Below, piece after piece: positions 36,243 to 44,634 of a DNA stretch of 64,000 bases. Source of the DNA: Clostridia bacterium (GTDB taxonomy: Bacteria; Bacillota; Peptococcia; DRI-13; UBA5745); assembly GCA_018434325.1 (NCBI GenBank), contig JAHDPO010000010.1, positions 1 to 64,000 on the forward strand, in the 5' to 3' direction. A model generated the notes under the pieces. That model saw nothing but the letters and a program-made list of their open reading frames with translations, made no database searches and was not told the origin of the DNA. Positions within the stretch are counted from its first letter, which is position 1, and each line of letters begins with the position of its first letter. The position numbers and the translations under genes were made by a program.

Positions 36243-37670
36243 GTGTTTAAGTCTTTATTTGCCAAACTTTTAATCGGGTATCTGACCATTTTTATTATTA
36301 CCTTGGCCGCATCCACTGCGGCCATTACTTTCATTTATCAAGTCTTCGTGTTCTCAGAAAAAGAGCATAGCTTGGGCAATGGGGCCCAGCAGGTCAATGA
36401 TTATTATGTGGCTTGGCTTAACGGCGAGATTTCCAGGGAGAGCTTTGAACGCTCCACAGACGCCATCGGCAGGGTGATGGATTCCGTTATCTATGCAGTA
36501 GAGGTGGACGGCGAAGGTCTCAACAAATATTATGAGGAAAACAGCAATAAAGGCGTTAAGGATAGCTATATTATAGAAGACCTCATCAATATCATGAAAA
36601 ATGGCCATGTATTCAGGAAAGAAGAGTATTCCGTGGAGCAAGATACCTACATGGTATATCACGGGCTGCCTCTGATGGTGGATGGCGTGGTCAAGGGCGC
36701 CATTCTCCAGTACTCTCCCGTAGAACAGATCCGCAGCGGCTTAGTCCAGATTTTCATTCAAATCTGGTCGGTAGGAGCGGTGATGGGGGTCATGGGTATT
36801 TTGGTCATCTATCTCTACTCCACCAGAACCTCCCGGTCTTTGCGGGAACTGGAGCGGGCTGCTGCCCAGATCGCTGCCGGCAATCCCGTAGAAGATATTG
36901 CCAGTGTCGGCGACGACGAATTGAGCCAGCTGATCCGGGTCTTCAACGAAATGAAAGGCAAGCTGGAGCATATTGAAACCATGCGCCGGGATTTTATCGC
37001 CGGCATTTCCCACGAATTGCGGACGCCATTAACCTCCATTTCCGGATTTGTCCAGGGAATGAAAGACGGCCTGGTTCCCAAAGATGAAATACCGGCGGTG
37101 CTGTCGATCATTCAGCAGGAAACCCGGCGGCTGATCAGCCTGACCGGCGAAATCCTCGACCTGGTCAAAATGGAAAACGGCGGTGAGGAGCTGTTTCTTG
37201 AACAATTCCGGGTTTTTGACGCGCTGACCTTCATCATTGGCTCTTTAAATGTTAAGGAGAAAAAGCCGGGTCTGCAGGTGGAAATGCTTTGCCCCGAGGA
37301 TTTATCCATTATTGCCGACAGCGACCGTTTCCGCCAGATTATGTTGAACCTTCTGAGCAATGCCATCAAATATACCGATCCGCCGGGCCAAATCCTGGTG
37401 GAGGTGGAGCGGCAGGGCAAATGGGTCAAATTTGGGGTCATCGATACCGGCATCGGCATCGATGCCGAGGAATTGCCTTTCATCTTTGAGCGTTTTTACC
37501 GTACCGATAAATCCCGCCACAGCAGGACCGGCGGCGCCGGTCTGGGCCTGAATTTGGCCAAGGCCATGGTGGAACAGCATCGCGGTCAGATCTGGGTGGA
37601 AAGCCAGGCAGGGGTGGGCACGAAAGCTTGGTTCACCATGCCCATAGGAGGAGAAGGGGAGACGCCGTAA
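36243..37670 (+). CDS. Sensor histidine kinase with HAMP domain
   Basis: A 475-residue kinase starting at GTG. TM1 at about 8-35, an extracytoplasmic sensor of about 130 residues, TM2 at about 172-193, HAMP (about 194-245), a HisKA dimerisation domain with phosphorylated H257 in ISHELRTPL, and an HATPase domain with NLLSNAIKYT, DTGIGI and GGAGLGL. It resembles the ResE/PhoR/WalK group, and should phosphorylate the preceding regulator. The two small exported proteins downstream may be its outputs or partners. Confidence 0.93.
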   Translation: MFKSLFAKLLIGYLTIFIITLAASTAAITFIYQVFVFSEKEHSLGNGAQQVNDYYVAWLNGEISRESFERSTDAIGRVMDSVIYAVEVDGEGLNKYYEENSNKGVKDSYIIEDLINIMKNGHVFRKEEYSVEQDTYMVYHGLPLMVDGVVKGAILQYSPVEQIRSGLVQIFIQIWSVGAVMGVMGILVIYLYSTRTSRSLRELERAAAQIAAGNPVEDIASVGDDELSQLIRVFNEMKGKLEHIETMRRDFIAGISHELRTPLTSISGFVQGMKDGLVPKDEIPAVLSIIQQETRRLISLTGEILDLVKMENGGEELFLEQFRVFDALTFIIGSLNVKEKKPGLQVEMLCPEDLSIIADSDRFRQIMLNLLSNAIKYTDPPGQILVEVERQGKWVKFGVIDTGIGIDAEELPFIFERFYRTDKSRHSRTGGAGLGLNLAKAMVEQHRGQIWVESQAGVGTKAWFTMPIGGEGETP

Positions 37671-37757
37671 AGATTAAAATATTGTTTACAAATTCACTGA
37701 AGTTTGTTTAAAACTTTTTTCGATGAATTGCGTATAATACACAATAAGGAGAAGAAA

Positions 37758-38165
37758 ATGACGAAAGGCGGACACTTCCGAAAAATTAAGCTTCTGGCAG
37801 GCTGCGGCATAGCTGTTTTGATTCTGGCTTTTGCCGGGGCAGGCTGCGGCCAAGTTGACCAAAGCAGCAGCAGCTCTTTTCGGGAAGGCCCTGCTATGGT
37901 GGAGTCCCTGGAGGGCTTGATTGTGGAAGGGGAAGGACCCATACCCGCCCGCCTGATCTACCGCTCAAAGAATTCTCTTTCTAATGAAGAAGACCGCTTG
38001 GTTCTGGAGGAGATTGCCCAGGAGCTGGACCGTTTGGTGGAGCTGGCCGGCAGGCTGGATGAAGCCATTACCGGAGAAACGGCGAAGACGGATCAGTTAC
38101 CCTCCGGAAATGAGAACAGCCAGGATGGCACTGGTGAATTAGAGCAGAAGGAGGCTCGCCCCTGA
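37758..38165 (+). CDS. Small lipoprotein or exported protein, unknown
   Basis: A 135-residue protein with a basic N terminus, a hydrophobic segment at about 12-30 and a Cys in AGAGCGQ that may be a weak lipobox. The rest is acidic and helical (EEIAQELDRLVELAG). AAGGAG precedes the ATG. A TATAAT at 37733 is a possible -10 without a good -35. Its stop overlaps the next start (TGATG). Confidence 0.7.
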   Translation: MTKGGHFRKIKLLAGCGIAVLILAFAGAGCGQVDQSSSSSFREGPAMVESLEGLIVEGEGPIPARLIYRSKNSLSNEEDRLVLEEIAQELDRLVELAGRLDEAITGETAKTDQLPSGNENSQDGTGELEQKEARP

Positions 38166-38773
38166 TGAAAGGAAAAAAAATAAGGCCTTTGGTGTTTATC
38201 TTGCTTACGGCCTTATGCTTGTTATATGCAGCTACGCCTTTGCTGGCGACAAGTCAGGTGGCCGTCCCGAAGCCGGTAGCAGGGGCTGCCGATGATTCAG
38301 AGCTGAGCATTACCGAGCTGTATGATAAAGTAAAAGACTCCCGGCAGACTCTGCTGGAAAACCGGCTGGAAGTGGTTAAGAAGGCCAATGAAGCCAAGCA
38401 GAGGCTGGAAGAGCTGCTTTTAAAAAACAGCAAAGGCGGCAACCAGTCTGCCGAAGCATTAAAAGCTGAAACATTAAAAAAGGATCTGGAGACCATCAAG
38501 GAAGCCCAGCGGGTGCTGACCAGCATCCTTTCCGATATCGTCTGCGCCACTGCCGAGGCGGCAGAAGATGGCAAGCCGGAGACCGGTAAGCAAGCGGAGG
38601 GTGGCACCACCGAAAAGCCAAAGGTTTTGGGCACAGCCAAGGCAACGGGTAATACCGCTGAGATTATGCCTTCCCGGGAATACCTGGAAAGCCTTATACC
38701 TTTGTATGATGAAAAAAGCCAGCAGCTAACCAAGGTTATCGAATCTCTCAACGGTATTGTGCCGCTGAACTAG
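38165..38773 (+). CDS. Exported coiled-coil protein, unknown
   Basis: A 202-residue protein with a signal peptide (about 1-30) and a long charged helical region (about 45-130) consistent with a coiled coil, then an Ala/Gly/Lys-rich linker and a C-terminal helix. It is coupled to the preceding small lipoprotein by a 1-bp overlap, so the two probably act together. A strong terminator follows. Confidence 0.7.
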   Translation: MKGKKIRPLVFILLTALCLLYAATPLLATSQVAVPKPVAGAADDSELSITELYDKVKDSRQTLLENRLEVVKKANEAKQRLEELLLKNSKGGNQSAEALKAETLKKDLETIKEAQRVLTSILSDIVCATAEAAEDGKPETGKQAEGGTTEKPKVLGTAKATGNTAEIMPSREYLESLIPLYDEKSQQLTKVIESLNGIVPLN

Positions 38774-38814
38774 AGACGCCGGGCTGTTAAGAAAATAACG
38801 GAATATATATGAAA

Positions 38815-38862
38815 CAAGTGTCTTAAAATGGCGTGAAAGCCATTCTGAGACACTTTTTCTTT
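38815..38862 (+). terminator. Terminator after the coiled-coil protein gene
   Basis: AAGTGTCTTAAAATGGC pairs with GCCATTCTGAGACACTT (a few mismatches) and is followed by TTTTCTTT. Confidence 0.85.
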
Positions 38863-38887
38863 GACTTATCCGATGATGTAAAGCATA

Positions 38888-38917
38888 TTGTAAACGGCAT
38901 ACAGATTTTGGTATAAT
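38888..38917 (+). promoter_or_regulatory. Sigma-A-like promoter of the RhuM fragment
   Basis: TTGTAA and TATAAT (38912-38917) are 18 bp apart, about 40 bp ahead of the ORF. Confidence 0.45.
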
Positions 38918-38957
38918 AAGTTGAAGCTTGTTTAGCCGTGCAGGAGGGTAAGACCGC

Positions 38958-39242
38958 ATGGTAAGTTCCTATCTGGATTTTGCGGAAAGTATGACACAGC
39001 GCAAAATCCCTTTGACGATGCAGGATTGGGAAAAGCGATTGAACTCCTTTATTGAAATGTTCGAATATGGACTATTGAAAGATGCGGGGAAAGTGTCTGC
39101 GGAAATGGCGAAAATATTCGCAGAAACCGAATTTGAAAAGTATCGTATTATTCAGGACAGATTCTTTGAATCGGATTTTGATAGATATATACGTGAGATT
39201 GAAGAGCGAGTGATGAAATCGGATGATGGCACAGCGATGTAA
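38958..39242 (+). CDS. Truncated RhuM-family protein (C-terminal remnant)
   Basis: A 94-residue ORF that matches only the C-terminal end of the RhuM virulence-associated family: SSYLDFAESMTQRKIPLTM, DWEKRLNSFIEM, DAGKVSAEMA and EFEKYRIIQDRFFESDFD. Full-length members have about 330 residues, so the N-terminal DNA-binding-like part is gone. It nevertheless has a Shine-Dalgarno (GGAGGG) and a promoter-like sequence, so the fragment could be expressed. RhuM genes usually occur with restriction systems or on mobile DNA. Together with the BlaR1/BlaI-like pair that follows, it suggests acquired DNA. Confidence 0.7.
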   Translation: MVSSYLDFAESMTQRKIPLTMQDWEKRLNSFIEMFEYGLLKDAGKVSAEMAKIFAETEFEKYRIIQDRFFESDFDRYIREIEERVMKSDDGTAM

Positions 39243-39260
39243 TCATTGCAGGCACACTGC

Positions 39261-41489
39261 TCAGTTATTTTTCGAGTCAGTCTCCGGTCTTGTTCGGTCA
39301 ATGCCAAGGGCAGTCAGATTGCCGCCCGCAATGGCCAATTCGCCTGTGGCAAGCGCATCGCTTTGCGGATCGGGGTATTTTGTTTGCTTTACCATCAGTT
39401 TTCCGTTATCAAGATAGAGCGCGTAATCATAATACATACGGTCGTTTAGTTCATAAATAGTTCCCGTCTTATAATCGCAGACCAGGATGCGCTCATCAAT
39501 GATACCGGAACCAATGCTGATCGTCGCGCATAATTCGGGAAGTCCGTCGCCGGTAAGGTCGGCGAGGTATACGTTCCAAACGGGCATCCCGATAAAGAGC
39601 GTTTTTTCGCTGCCTGAATCGACAGCTTTCACTTCTGATGGGGTCCATTGGAACACGGTATCCGGGTATTCCGGCAATTCCAATTTCAGACTGCCTTCCC
39701 AGGGCATTGGCTCAAAGTAATAATCAAACCATTGGTGCGGCTCGTAGGGGGAAGCCAACGATATATTCGGTTCAGATACATACCGGGCGCCCTTGTCAGC
39801 GAATAAAGGTACGGCTGCCGACCGGAAAACCAAAGTGTTATCATCAGCCACCGTAAATCGCGCAATAATTTCCCTGTGTTTAACGCCGAAAGCAGCTTCT
39901 GTTTTTTCCGTTTCGATATTGGCATAAATCAACAATTCGTCGTCTACAAAGGCATAAGTGCAATTTGGCAGCATATAACTGCTGATTAGCGGCGTCGCCA
40001 GCCGCGCTGTGCCATCACTATATAGCTGCACAGAGGATAGGCGTTCAATTTTTTGCCTTTCGGTGGGGTTTTCCAGAGAATATGTTTTTGTCGGCGCTTC
40101 GCTCGGGATGATAATCGCATAAGATTCCTGTTTCTCAGCATTTTTGTCAATGACAAAATCTGCCCAGACGGTGTATTTTTCAGGCGCTTCACCCTCGTTC
40201 TTGTGATGATATACATTCGTGACAATTCTGTATAGCCCCTCATTTAGCTTAACGGCAAGCATTTCCGGTCTAACGTCGTAATTGATGCTCGACCCATTTT
40301 CAAGCAGATGCGCGATATCGTTAAACCCTGTTTCGTCAGCGAATGGGACAATTCTCCAGACATCACCATCTTGCTTCACCAGTGTGAAATAGGCGCCGCA
40401 GGTTAATCCCTGTATGTTTTGGTTGTTCATAAGCTGTGCCGAGATCACGGTGTATTCAGGATTGTAGGGCGTATCATTACACCTGAAAAATACTTGCTCA
40501 AAAGTTTCAGCGGGAAAGCTATATTCATCCCAAGCATTCCTGTTTACGGCGTCATTTTCCCTGTTCGCAGCAAACCCAATACTCAGTACGGCAACAAAAG
40601 CCACCGCCGCAGCGATGATTACCGGCGACGGTTTTTTAAAATTCAGCACGTTTTTAATCCGCTCTTTCATACCGCCCTCTCCAAAAGCAAGCGGACTGCC
40701 GCCGATGATACGATGCTCTGTTGCCAGTGACAATAGTGAGAGCGAATAATCCTTTTTCATTTCATTGCCTATTTCCTTCAACACGCCCTCGTCGCAGGAC
40801 ATTTCCATATCCAGGCTCATCAGCAGGAACGCAGTCCAAACAAGCGGATTGAACCAATGCAGGCATAAAATGAAATAAGCCGCAATTTTTATAATATGGT
40901 CATACCGCCGGATATGTGTCTGTTCATGAAGGATAATATAGCTTTTTTCTTTCTCGGCCAAGCCGGCGGGCAGATAGATCCTTGGCTTGAGCACCCCGAG
41001 CACGAAGGGCGATTTTATGTTTTTTGCTTTATATACATTGCTATTGACCTTAATGGGGGTCGCTTCCCTCATTTTTTGTTTAAGGATAACAAATGAAGCC
41101 GCTCCGTAAACGGCCATCGCGGCAACGCCGATAAGCCAAACAAGCGATCCGGCTGCTGTCCATATTTGCAGGGGATTGACGCTTGCAGACGGCGCAGCGG
41201 CAGGAAGAAGACTGCTGACAGAGCTATTGATAAAGGATATGCCGCTTTCAATGCGCGGTACGGGCTGCATAGCTATATCCTGCGGTATCGTTTGAGCACT
41301 GAAGGGTATCAGGCTAAAAGCACTTTCGATTGAAAAAGGAAAGATAAGCCTGAATCCTGCCACCGCCCACAGGCAGTATGAGATTATTTTCGGCGCTTTT
41401 TTTAAGGACAGCCGCGCCAGGCATATGGCAGCGATAACAAAAGCCCCTGTCAAACTCATATTGAGAATAGTGAGGAATAGCTTATCCAT
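39261..41489 (-). CDS. BlaR1/MecR1-like M56 metallopeptidase sensor
   Basis: A 742-residue membrane protein. The N-terminal half has four or so hydrophobic segments and an M56 zinc-peptidase domain with HEQTH (188-192) and the downstream MEMSCDEGVL (about 228-237). After a transmembrane segment at about 307-325 lies an outer domain of about 415 residues. This is not the penicillin-binding domain of BlaR1 (no SxxK...KTG serine-enzyme motifs); its last part has a FG-GAP-like LADLTGDGLPELCA. The signal is therefore probably something other than a beta-lactam. Its start overlaps the BlaI-like gene by 8 bp. Confidence 0.85.
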   Translation of the reverse strand: MDKLFLTILNMSLTGAFVIAAICLARLSLKKAPKIISYCLWAVAGFRLIFPFSIESAFSLIPFSAQTIPQDIAMQPVPRIESGISFINSSVSSLLPAAAPSASVNPLQIWTAAGSLVWLIGVAAMAVYGAASFVILKQKMREATPIKVNSNVYKAKNIKSPFVLGVLKPRIYLPAGLAEKEKSYIILHEQTHIRRYDHIIKIAAYFILCLHWFNPLVWTAFLLMSLDMEMSCDEGVLKEIGNEMKKDYSLSLLSLATEHRIIGGSPLAFGEGGMKERIKNVLNFKKPSPVIIAAAVAFVAVLSIGFAANRENDAVNRNAWDEYSFPAETFEQVFFRCNDTPYNPEYTVISAQLMNNQNIQGLTCGAYFTLVKQDGDVWRIVPFADETGFNDIAHLLENGSSINYDVRPEMLAVKLNEGLYRIVTNVYHHKNEGEAPEKYTVWADFVIDKNAEKQESYAIIIPSEAPTKTYSLENPTERQKIERLSSVQLYSDGTARLATPLISSYMLPNCTYAFVDDELLIYANIETEKTEAAFGVKHREIIARFTVADDNTLVFRSAAVPLFADKGARYVSEPNISLASPYEPHQWFDYYFEPMPWEGSLKLELPEYPDTVFQWTPSEVKAVDSGSEKTLFIGMPVWNVYLADLTGDGLPELCATISIGSGIIDERILVCDYKTGTIYELNDRMYYDYALYLDNGKLMVKQTKYPDPQSDALATGELAIAGGNLTALGIDRTRPETDSKNN

Positions 41490-41859
41490 TATTGCCGCCC
41501 CCCTCGTGTTCTTCGATCAGGCGTTTTAATTCTGCCGCCTGCTCAGGCGTTAGCTTCCTGCCGCCAAAAAATGAAGCAATAAACTTCGGCAGCGATCCGC
41601 CGAAAGTATCCTCCACATAACGGCGGCTTTGACGGGCCATTTGCTCGTCCCGGGTAAGCAGCACCGACACATTGGCATTTTCGTTTCGGAATACGCCCTT
41701 ATCGCAAAGTTTCTTCAGCACTGTATAAGTCGTTGATTTTTTCCAATCCATTTCCCTCTCGGCAAGAACGACCAAATCCGGTGAGGTCAGCGGCGCATTT
41801 CGCCAAATCAAGGCAGCAAGTTTTTCTTCGGCGGCAGTGAGCGTTATATCCTTAGCCAT
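41482..41859 (-). CDS. BlaI/MecI/CopY-family repressor
   Basis: A 125-residue winged-helix repressor (about 8-75, containing WKKSTTYTVLKKLCDKGVF) with a short dimerisation tail. It should block its own promoter and be cleaved when the M56 sensor is triggered. GGAGGGG precedes the ATG. The operator overlaps the promoter upstream. Confidence 0.9.
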   Translation of the reverse strand: MAKDITLTAAEEKLAALIWRNAPLTSPDLVVLAEREMDWKKSTTYTVLKKLCDKGVFRNENANVSVLLTRDEQMARQSRRYVEDTFGGSLPKFIASFFGGRKLTPEQAAELKRLIEEHEGGGNNG

Positions 41860-41884
41860 AGCATCCCCTCCAATCTAAACCACT

Positions 41885-41925
41885 TAGACTGACTATAGTC
41901 TACCGCTTTTAGACCAGCTTCGCAA
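41885..41925 (-). promoter_or_regulatory. Promoter and operator of the BlaI/BlaR1-like pair
   Basis: On the minus strand TTGCGA (41925-41920) and TAGACT (41902-41897) are 17 bp apart. The -10 lies inside the inverted repeat TAGACT-N6-AGTCTA (41885-41902), which contains the perfect palindrome GACTATAGTC. The repeat is a natural BlaI-type operator. Confidence 0.65.
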
Positions 41926-41965
41926 GAGATTTTTTCAGCTTTTGGCTAAAGCGGGATGGAAAATA

Positions 41966-42103
41966 CGCAAAATTGCAGGTTTAAAGTGTGCTGCTCCTCT
42001 AAAAATAGGGTGTTTATTCTGACGACGACACTAGATACAGCTAAAAAGCGATGTTCAGCCTCATTGCAGTGGGCTTTGGACACTTTAAACTTGCAATTTT
42101 GCG
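41966..42103 (-). mobile_element. MITE-like element, copy A
   Basis: A 138-bp element bounded by inverted ends: GCAAAATTGCAGGTTTAAAG on the left and CTTTAAACTTGCAATTTTGC on the right. The inside carries ACACTAGATACAGC (42028-42041), the reverse complement of the core shared with copies B and C, so it lies in the opposite orientation. It encodes no protein and occupies the 406-bp gap between the blaI-like and tmk-like genes; the rest of the gap holds a hairpin. Confidence 0.75.
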
Positions 42104-42125
42104 CAAAATCGCTTCTGGTCTGAAT

Positions 42126-42171
42126 AAGGGGCTGCTCAATTGATTTTTGAAAACCAATTGAGCAGCCCCTT
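42126..42171. terminator. Perfect 17-bp hairpin, probable terminator
   Basis: AAGGGGCTGCTCAATTG is fully complementary to CAATTGAGCAGCCCCTT with a 12-nt loop. The T-run is weak on the plus strand (TGTTATT) and weak on the minus strand, so it may be a bidirectional terminator for the tmk-like gene. Near-copies of GAGCAGCCGG occur at 42234 and 42253. Confidence 0.6.
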
Positions 42172-42266
42172 GTTATTCAAAAAGCTGAAATATCCTTATT
42201 GGCCATGCCTTTTCCACAGCTTAGCCAATTTTGAGCAGCCGGGTCCAATGTTGAGCATCCGGTGCA

Positions 42267-42914
42267 TTATTTTTCTAAAAATGGCAAAAGCTCTTTAACA
42301 ATATCGTCCCGCAGAGCAGACATAGGCTGGTCGCCGCTGACGCGGCTGATTCGGTGGCCTGTTTTGATCAGCAAGGCCATGGCTTCCTCGTATTGCTGCC
42401 GCACCCGCCGCTGGGTTTCCAGGGCTTCATAAAGGTCCTGGTGCAGGCGGCCCCGGCTTAACCTTCCCTGAGCTATTTCCGGGTCGATATCGATATAAAC
42501 CGTTAAATCCGGCTTGATTACCTGACTGTTGATCTGGAGAACCCATTCCATAGGTAAATCCAGGGATTGATAAGCCAAAGAAGAGAGCAGATAGCGGTCG
42601 CTTATTACATGGACGCCCTGAGCCAGCCATTGGGATAAACCCGGCTCCTGGCCGCCGTCATTTTTTTTAAAAATATGGTCTGTCCGGTCGGCGGCAAACA
42701 GTAGGGCCAGTGTATATTTATCCAGATGGAGCCGGTGATTTAAGGCCATGCGGGCCAGACTGCCGGCAGGACCGGCCGTAGGCTCGCAGGTGGCGGCGCA
42801 TCTGCCGTATTTGCTGCCTTCGCCGGCAAACCAATCCTTTAAAAGTGCGGTTTGCGTGGTGGTGCCGCAGCCGTCCAGTCCCTCTAAAACAACAAAAATT
42901 CCTTTTTTATCCAT
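42267..42914 (-). CDS. Thymidylate-kinase-like protein with altered P-loop
   Basis: A 215-residue protein with thymidylate-kinase landmarks: the N-terminal EGLDG, SDRYLLSSLAYQ (the DRY motif), YIDIDPEIAQGRL and a LID-like region. In the P-loop the sequence is EGLDGCGTTTQ (11-21), where the family has GxGK[TS]TQ; the lysine that contacts the phosphates is Thr18. The nucleotide sequence around it is unambiguous. The enzyme may be inactive as a dTMP kinase, may work differently, or may belong to a divergent subfamily. ATG at 42914 follows AGGAGAT; the longer frame overlaps the divergent gene. Confidence 0.85.
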   Translation of the reverse strand: MDKKGIFVVLEGLDGCGTTTQTALLKDWFAGEGSKYGRCAATCEPTAGPAGSLARMALNHRLHLDKYTLALLFAADRTDHIFKKNDGGQEPGLSQWLAQGVHVISDRYLLSSLAYQSLDLPMEWVLQINSQVIKPDLTVYIDIDPEIAQGRLSRGRLHQDLYEALETQRRVRQQYEEAMALLIKTGHRISRVSGDQPMSALRDDIVKELLPFLEK

Positions 42915-42938
42915 AGAAAAGATCTCCTCTTTACGAAT

Positions 42939-42967
42939 ACATAAAAAAAAAACCTCAGAACATAATA
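42939..42967 (+). promoter_or_regulatory. Near-consensus sigma-G promoter of the YhcN-like gene
   Basis: ACATA (42939-42943) and CATAATA (42961-42967) are 17 bp apart. The -10 is perfect for sigma-G and the -35 has one mismatch (A for G). The start codon lies about 33 bp from the expected transcription start. Bacillus yhcN is a sigma-G gene. Confidence 0.45.
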
Positions 42968-43006
42968 ATAGCTGAAAACCAACCATTTGAAAAGGAGTGA
43001 AACACG

Positions 43007-43729
43007 TTGAAAAGCAAAAAAGAGCTTTTTCGGTTTTTGGCATTGACAGTGGCTATTCTTCTATTGTCCTTTACAGTATTGGCCGGCTGCGGTTCCAGAA
43101 GGCCGGACGGTACCACCACACCCACCAACCCCAGCGCCCCGAATCAGGTAAACAACAACTATGATACGGCTATGGTAGATACCCTGGAGAAGGAAATCAA
43201 CGACCTTAACGGCGTCAGCAGAGCCAGTGTGGTTTTATCTCAGGATACGGCTTGGGTGGCCGTAGAGCTGGATAGCGCCGGCGGAGCTGGAGCACCCTTG
43301 AACGTAACCCCCGGTACTGACGTTACTCCCGGTACTGACGTAACCCCGTCGGGCGACGCCACTTCCCCGATAAACAGCAATCCTTCCACGATGGATACCC
43401 CTGTAACACCGGCTCCCGCTGTTGAAAGCAACGCCACCGGCGTTGGCAACGGCGCTAATGTAACCGGTACCGGCAGCACCAACGGCACCACCAGCATGGG
43501 CACTGAACTGGTTAATGAAAGTATAGCTCTGCCCAACGGCTTGCAGGAAGAAATCACCAGGCTGGTCAAGGATAAGGTTCCCGGCGTCAATACGGTATAT
43601 GTAACCGCCGATACGCAGCATGTAACGAGAATTCGCGGTATTCGCGATGATCTGTACAGCGGCAGAACTACTGTGGATTCCGTTTGGGATGACCTGAAAG
43701 ATATCGGCCGCCGCATCACCGACATGTAA
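43007..43729 (+). CDS. YhcN/YlaJ-family spore lipoprotein
   Basis: A 240-residue lipoprotein starting at TTG with AAAGGAG upstream. The signal peptide ends in lipobox VLAGC (Cys about 28). The YhcN/YlaJ-type fold is split: LEKEINDLNGVSRASVVLSQ near 60-80 and TRLVKDKVPGVNTVYVTAD near 185-205, with an insertion of about 90 residues rich in Thr, Gly, Pro and Asn, including tandem GTDVTP units. The C-terminal DVWDDLKDIGRRI-like helix is typical. Family members are inner-membrane spore proteins that affect germination or outgrowth. Confidence 0.85.
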   Translation: MKSKKELFRFLALTVAILLLSFTVLAGCGSRRPDGTTTPTNPSAPNQVNNNYDTAMVDTLEKEINDLNGVSRASVVLSQDTAWVAVELDSAGGAGAPLNVTPGTDVTPGTDVTPSGDATSPINSNPSTMDTPVTPAPAVESNATGVGNGANVTGTGSTNGTTSMGTELVNESIALPNGLQEEITRLVKDKVPGVNTVYVTADTQHVTRIRGIRDDLYSGRTTVDSVWDDLKDIGRRITDM

Positions 43730-43820
43730 GGAAGAATCCTTTTGCAATCCAAATTTTTCTATTAAGGCATTATAAGGGGTGAGCTGGCCGGCTTGCCTCT
43801 TTTTTAATTGATTCTTTGGC

Positions 43821-43849
43821 TTGACGTATTTACGAGTTTTTTGTAGTAT
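43821..43849 (+). promoter_or_regulatory. Sigma-A promoter of the minimal SUF operon
   Basis: TTGACG (43821-43826) and TAGTAT (43844-43849) are 17 bp apart, about 38 bp ahead of the ATPase gene. Confidence 0.65.
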
Positions 43850-43887
43850 TAACAGTATCGATTATAAACGACAGGAAGGTCATGCGG

Positions 43888-44634
43888 ATGTTAGAATTAA
43901 AAAATATTACGTATGCTGCCCAGGACGAAAAGGGCAAAAACGATATTTTAAATGGCATAAACCTGGCTTTAGAAAGCGGCCGCTTTTATGTGATCACCGG
44001 ACCCAACGGCGGCGGCAAATCCACTCTTGCTAAAATTATCATGGGTATCATTCAGCCTACTTCCGGCGAAATCTGGTTTGAAGGAAAAAACATAACCGAT
44101 GCTTCCATTACGGATCGAGCTAAAATGGGCATCGGCTATTCTTTTCAGCAGGCTCCGCGATTTAAGGGCATTAAAGTCGGCGAACTGCTGAATTTGGCAG
44201 CGGACAAGGACAGAAAGAAAAGAGCTTACTGTGAGACGGCTTTGCGGGAAGTAGGCTTATGCACCCAGGATTACATCAACCGGGACGTGGACGCCAGTCT
44301 TTCCGGCGGTGAGCTGAAACGTATCGAAATTGCTACTTTATTGAATCGCAAGCTGAAACTGGCGCTTTTTGACGAGCCGGAAGCCGGTATCGACCTGTGG
44401 AGCTTTGCTAAATTAACGGAGACTTTCTCGGCTTTGCATAAAGGCAGTGAGGGCACCATCGTAATTATTTCTCATCAGGAGAGAATCCTGGAATTGGCCG
44501 ATGAAATCATTATGATCCGTGACGGCGTAGTAGCGGCTCAGGATTCCAAAGAAAAAATCCTGCCGGGTATATTATGCGGCCCCGAAGGCTGCGAATTGGG
44601 CAAAGGAGAAAAAAGCTATGCTTGCATTAGATAA
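43888..44634 (+). CDS. SufC-type ATPase of a minimal SUF (SMS-like) system
   Basis: A 248-residue ATPase of the SufC group that drives Fe-S cluster assembly on its SufB-type partner. It shows Walker A GPNGGGKSTL (about 40-49), the SufC-typical FQQAPRFKGI, signature LSGGELKR, Walker B ALFDEPEAGID and ISHQE. Two ATGs fit; 43888 is spaced 8 bp from AGGAAGG and is preferred to 43882. It overlaps its partner gene by 17 bp. No sufS, sufU or sufD is present nearby, so the operon is the two-gene type. Confidence 0.88.
   Translation: MLELKNITYAAQDEKGKNDILNGINLALESGRFYVITGPNGGGKSTLAKIIMGIIQPTSGEIWFEGKNITDASITDRAKMGIGYSFQQAPRFKGIKVGELLNLAADKDRKKRAYCETALREVGLCTQDYINRDVDASLSGGELKRIEIATLLNRKLKLALFDEPEAGIDLWSFAKLTETFSALHKGSEGTIVIISHQERILELADEIIMIRDGVVAAQDSKEKILPGILCGPEGCELGKGEKSYACIR

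Noticed and set aside
42935-42967. GAATA as -35 for the YhcN-like gene
   Set aside because: The spacer to CATAATA would be 21 bp; ACATA at the right distance with one mismatch is preferred.
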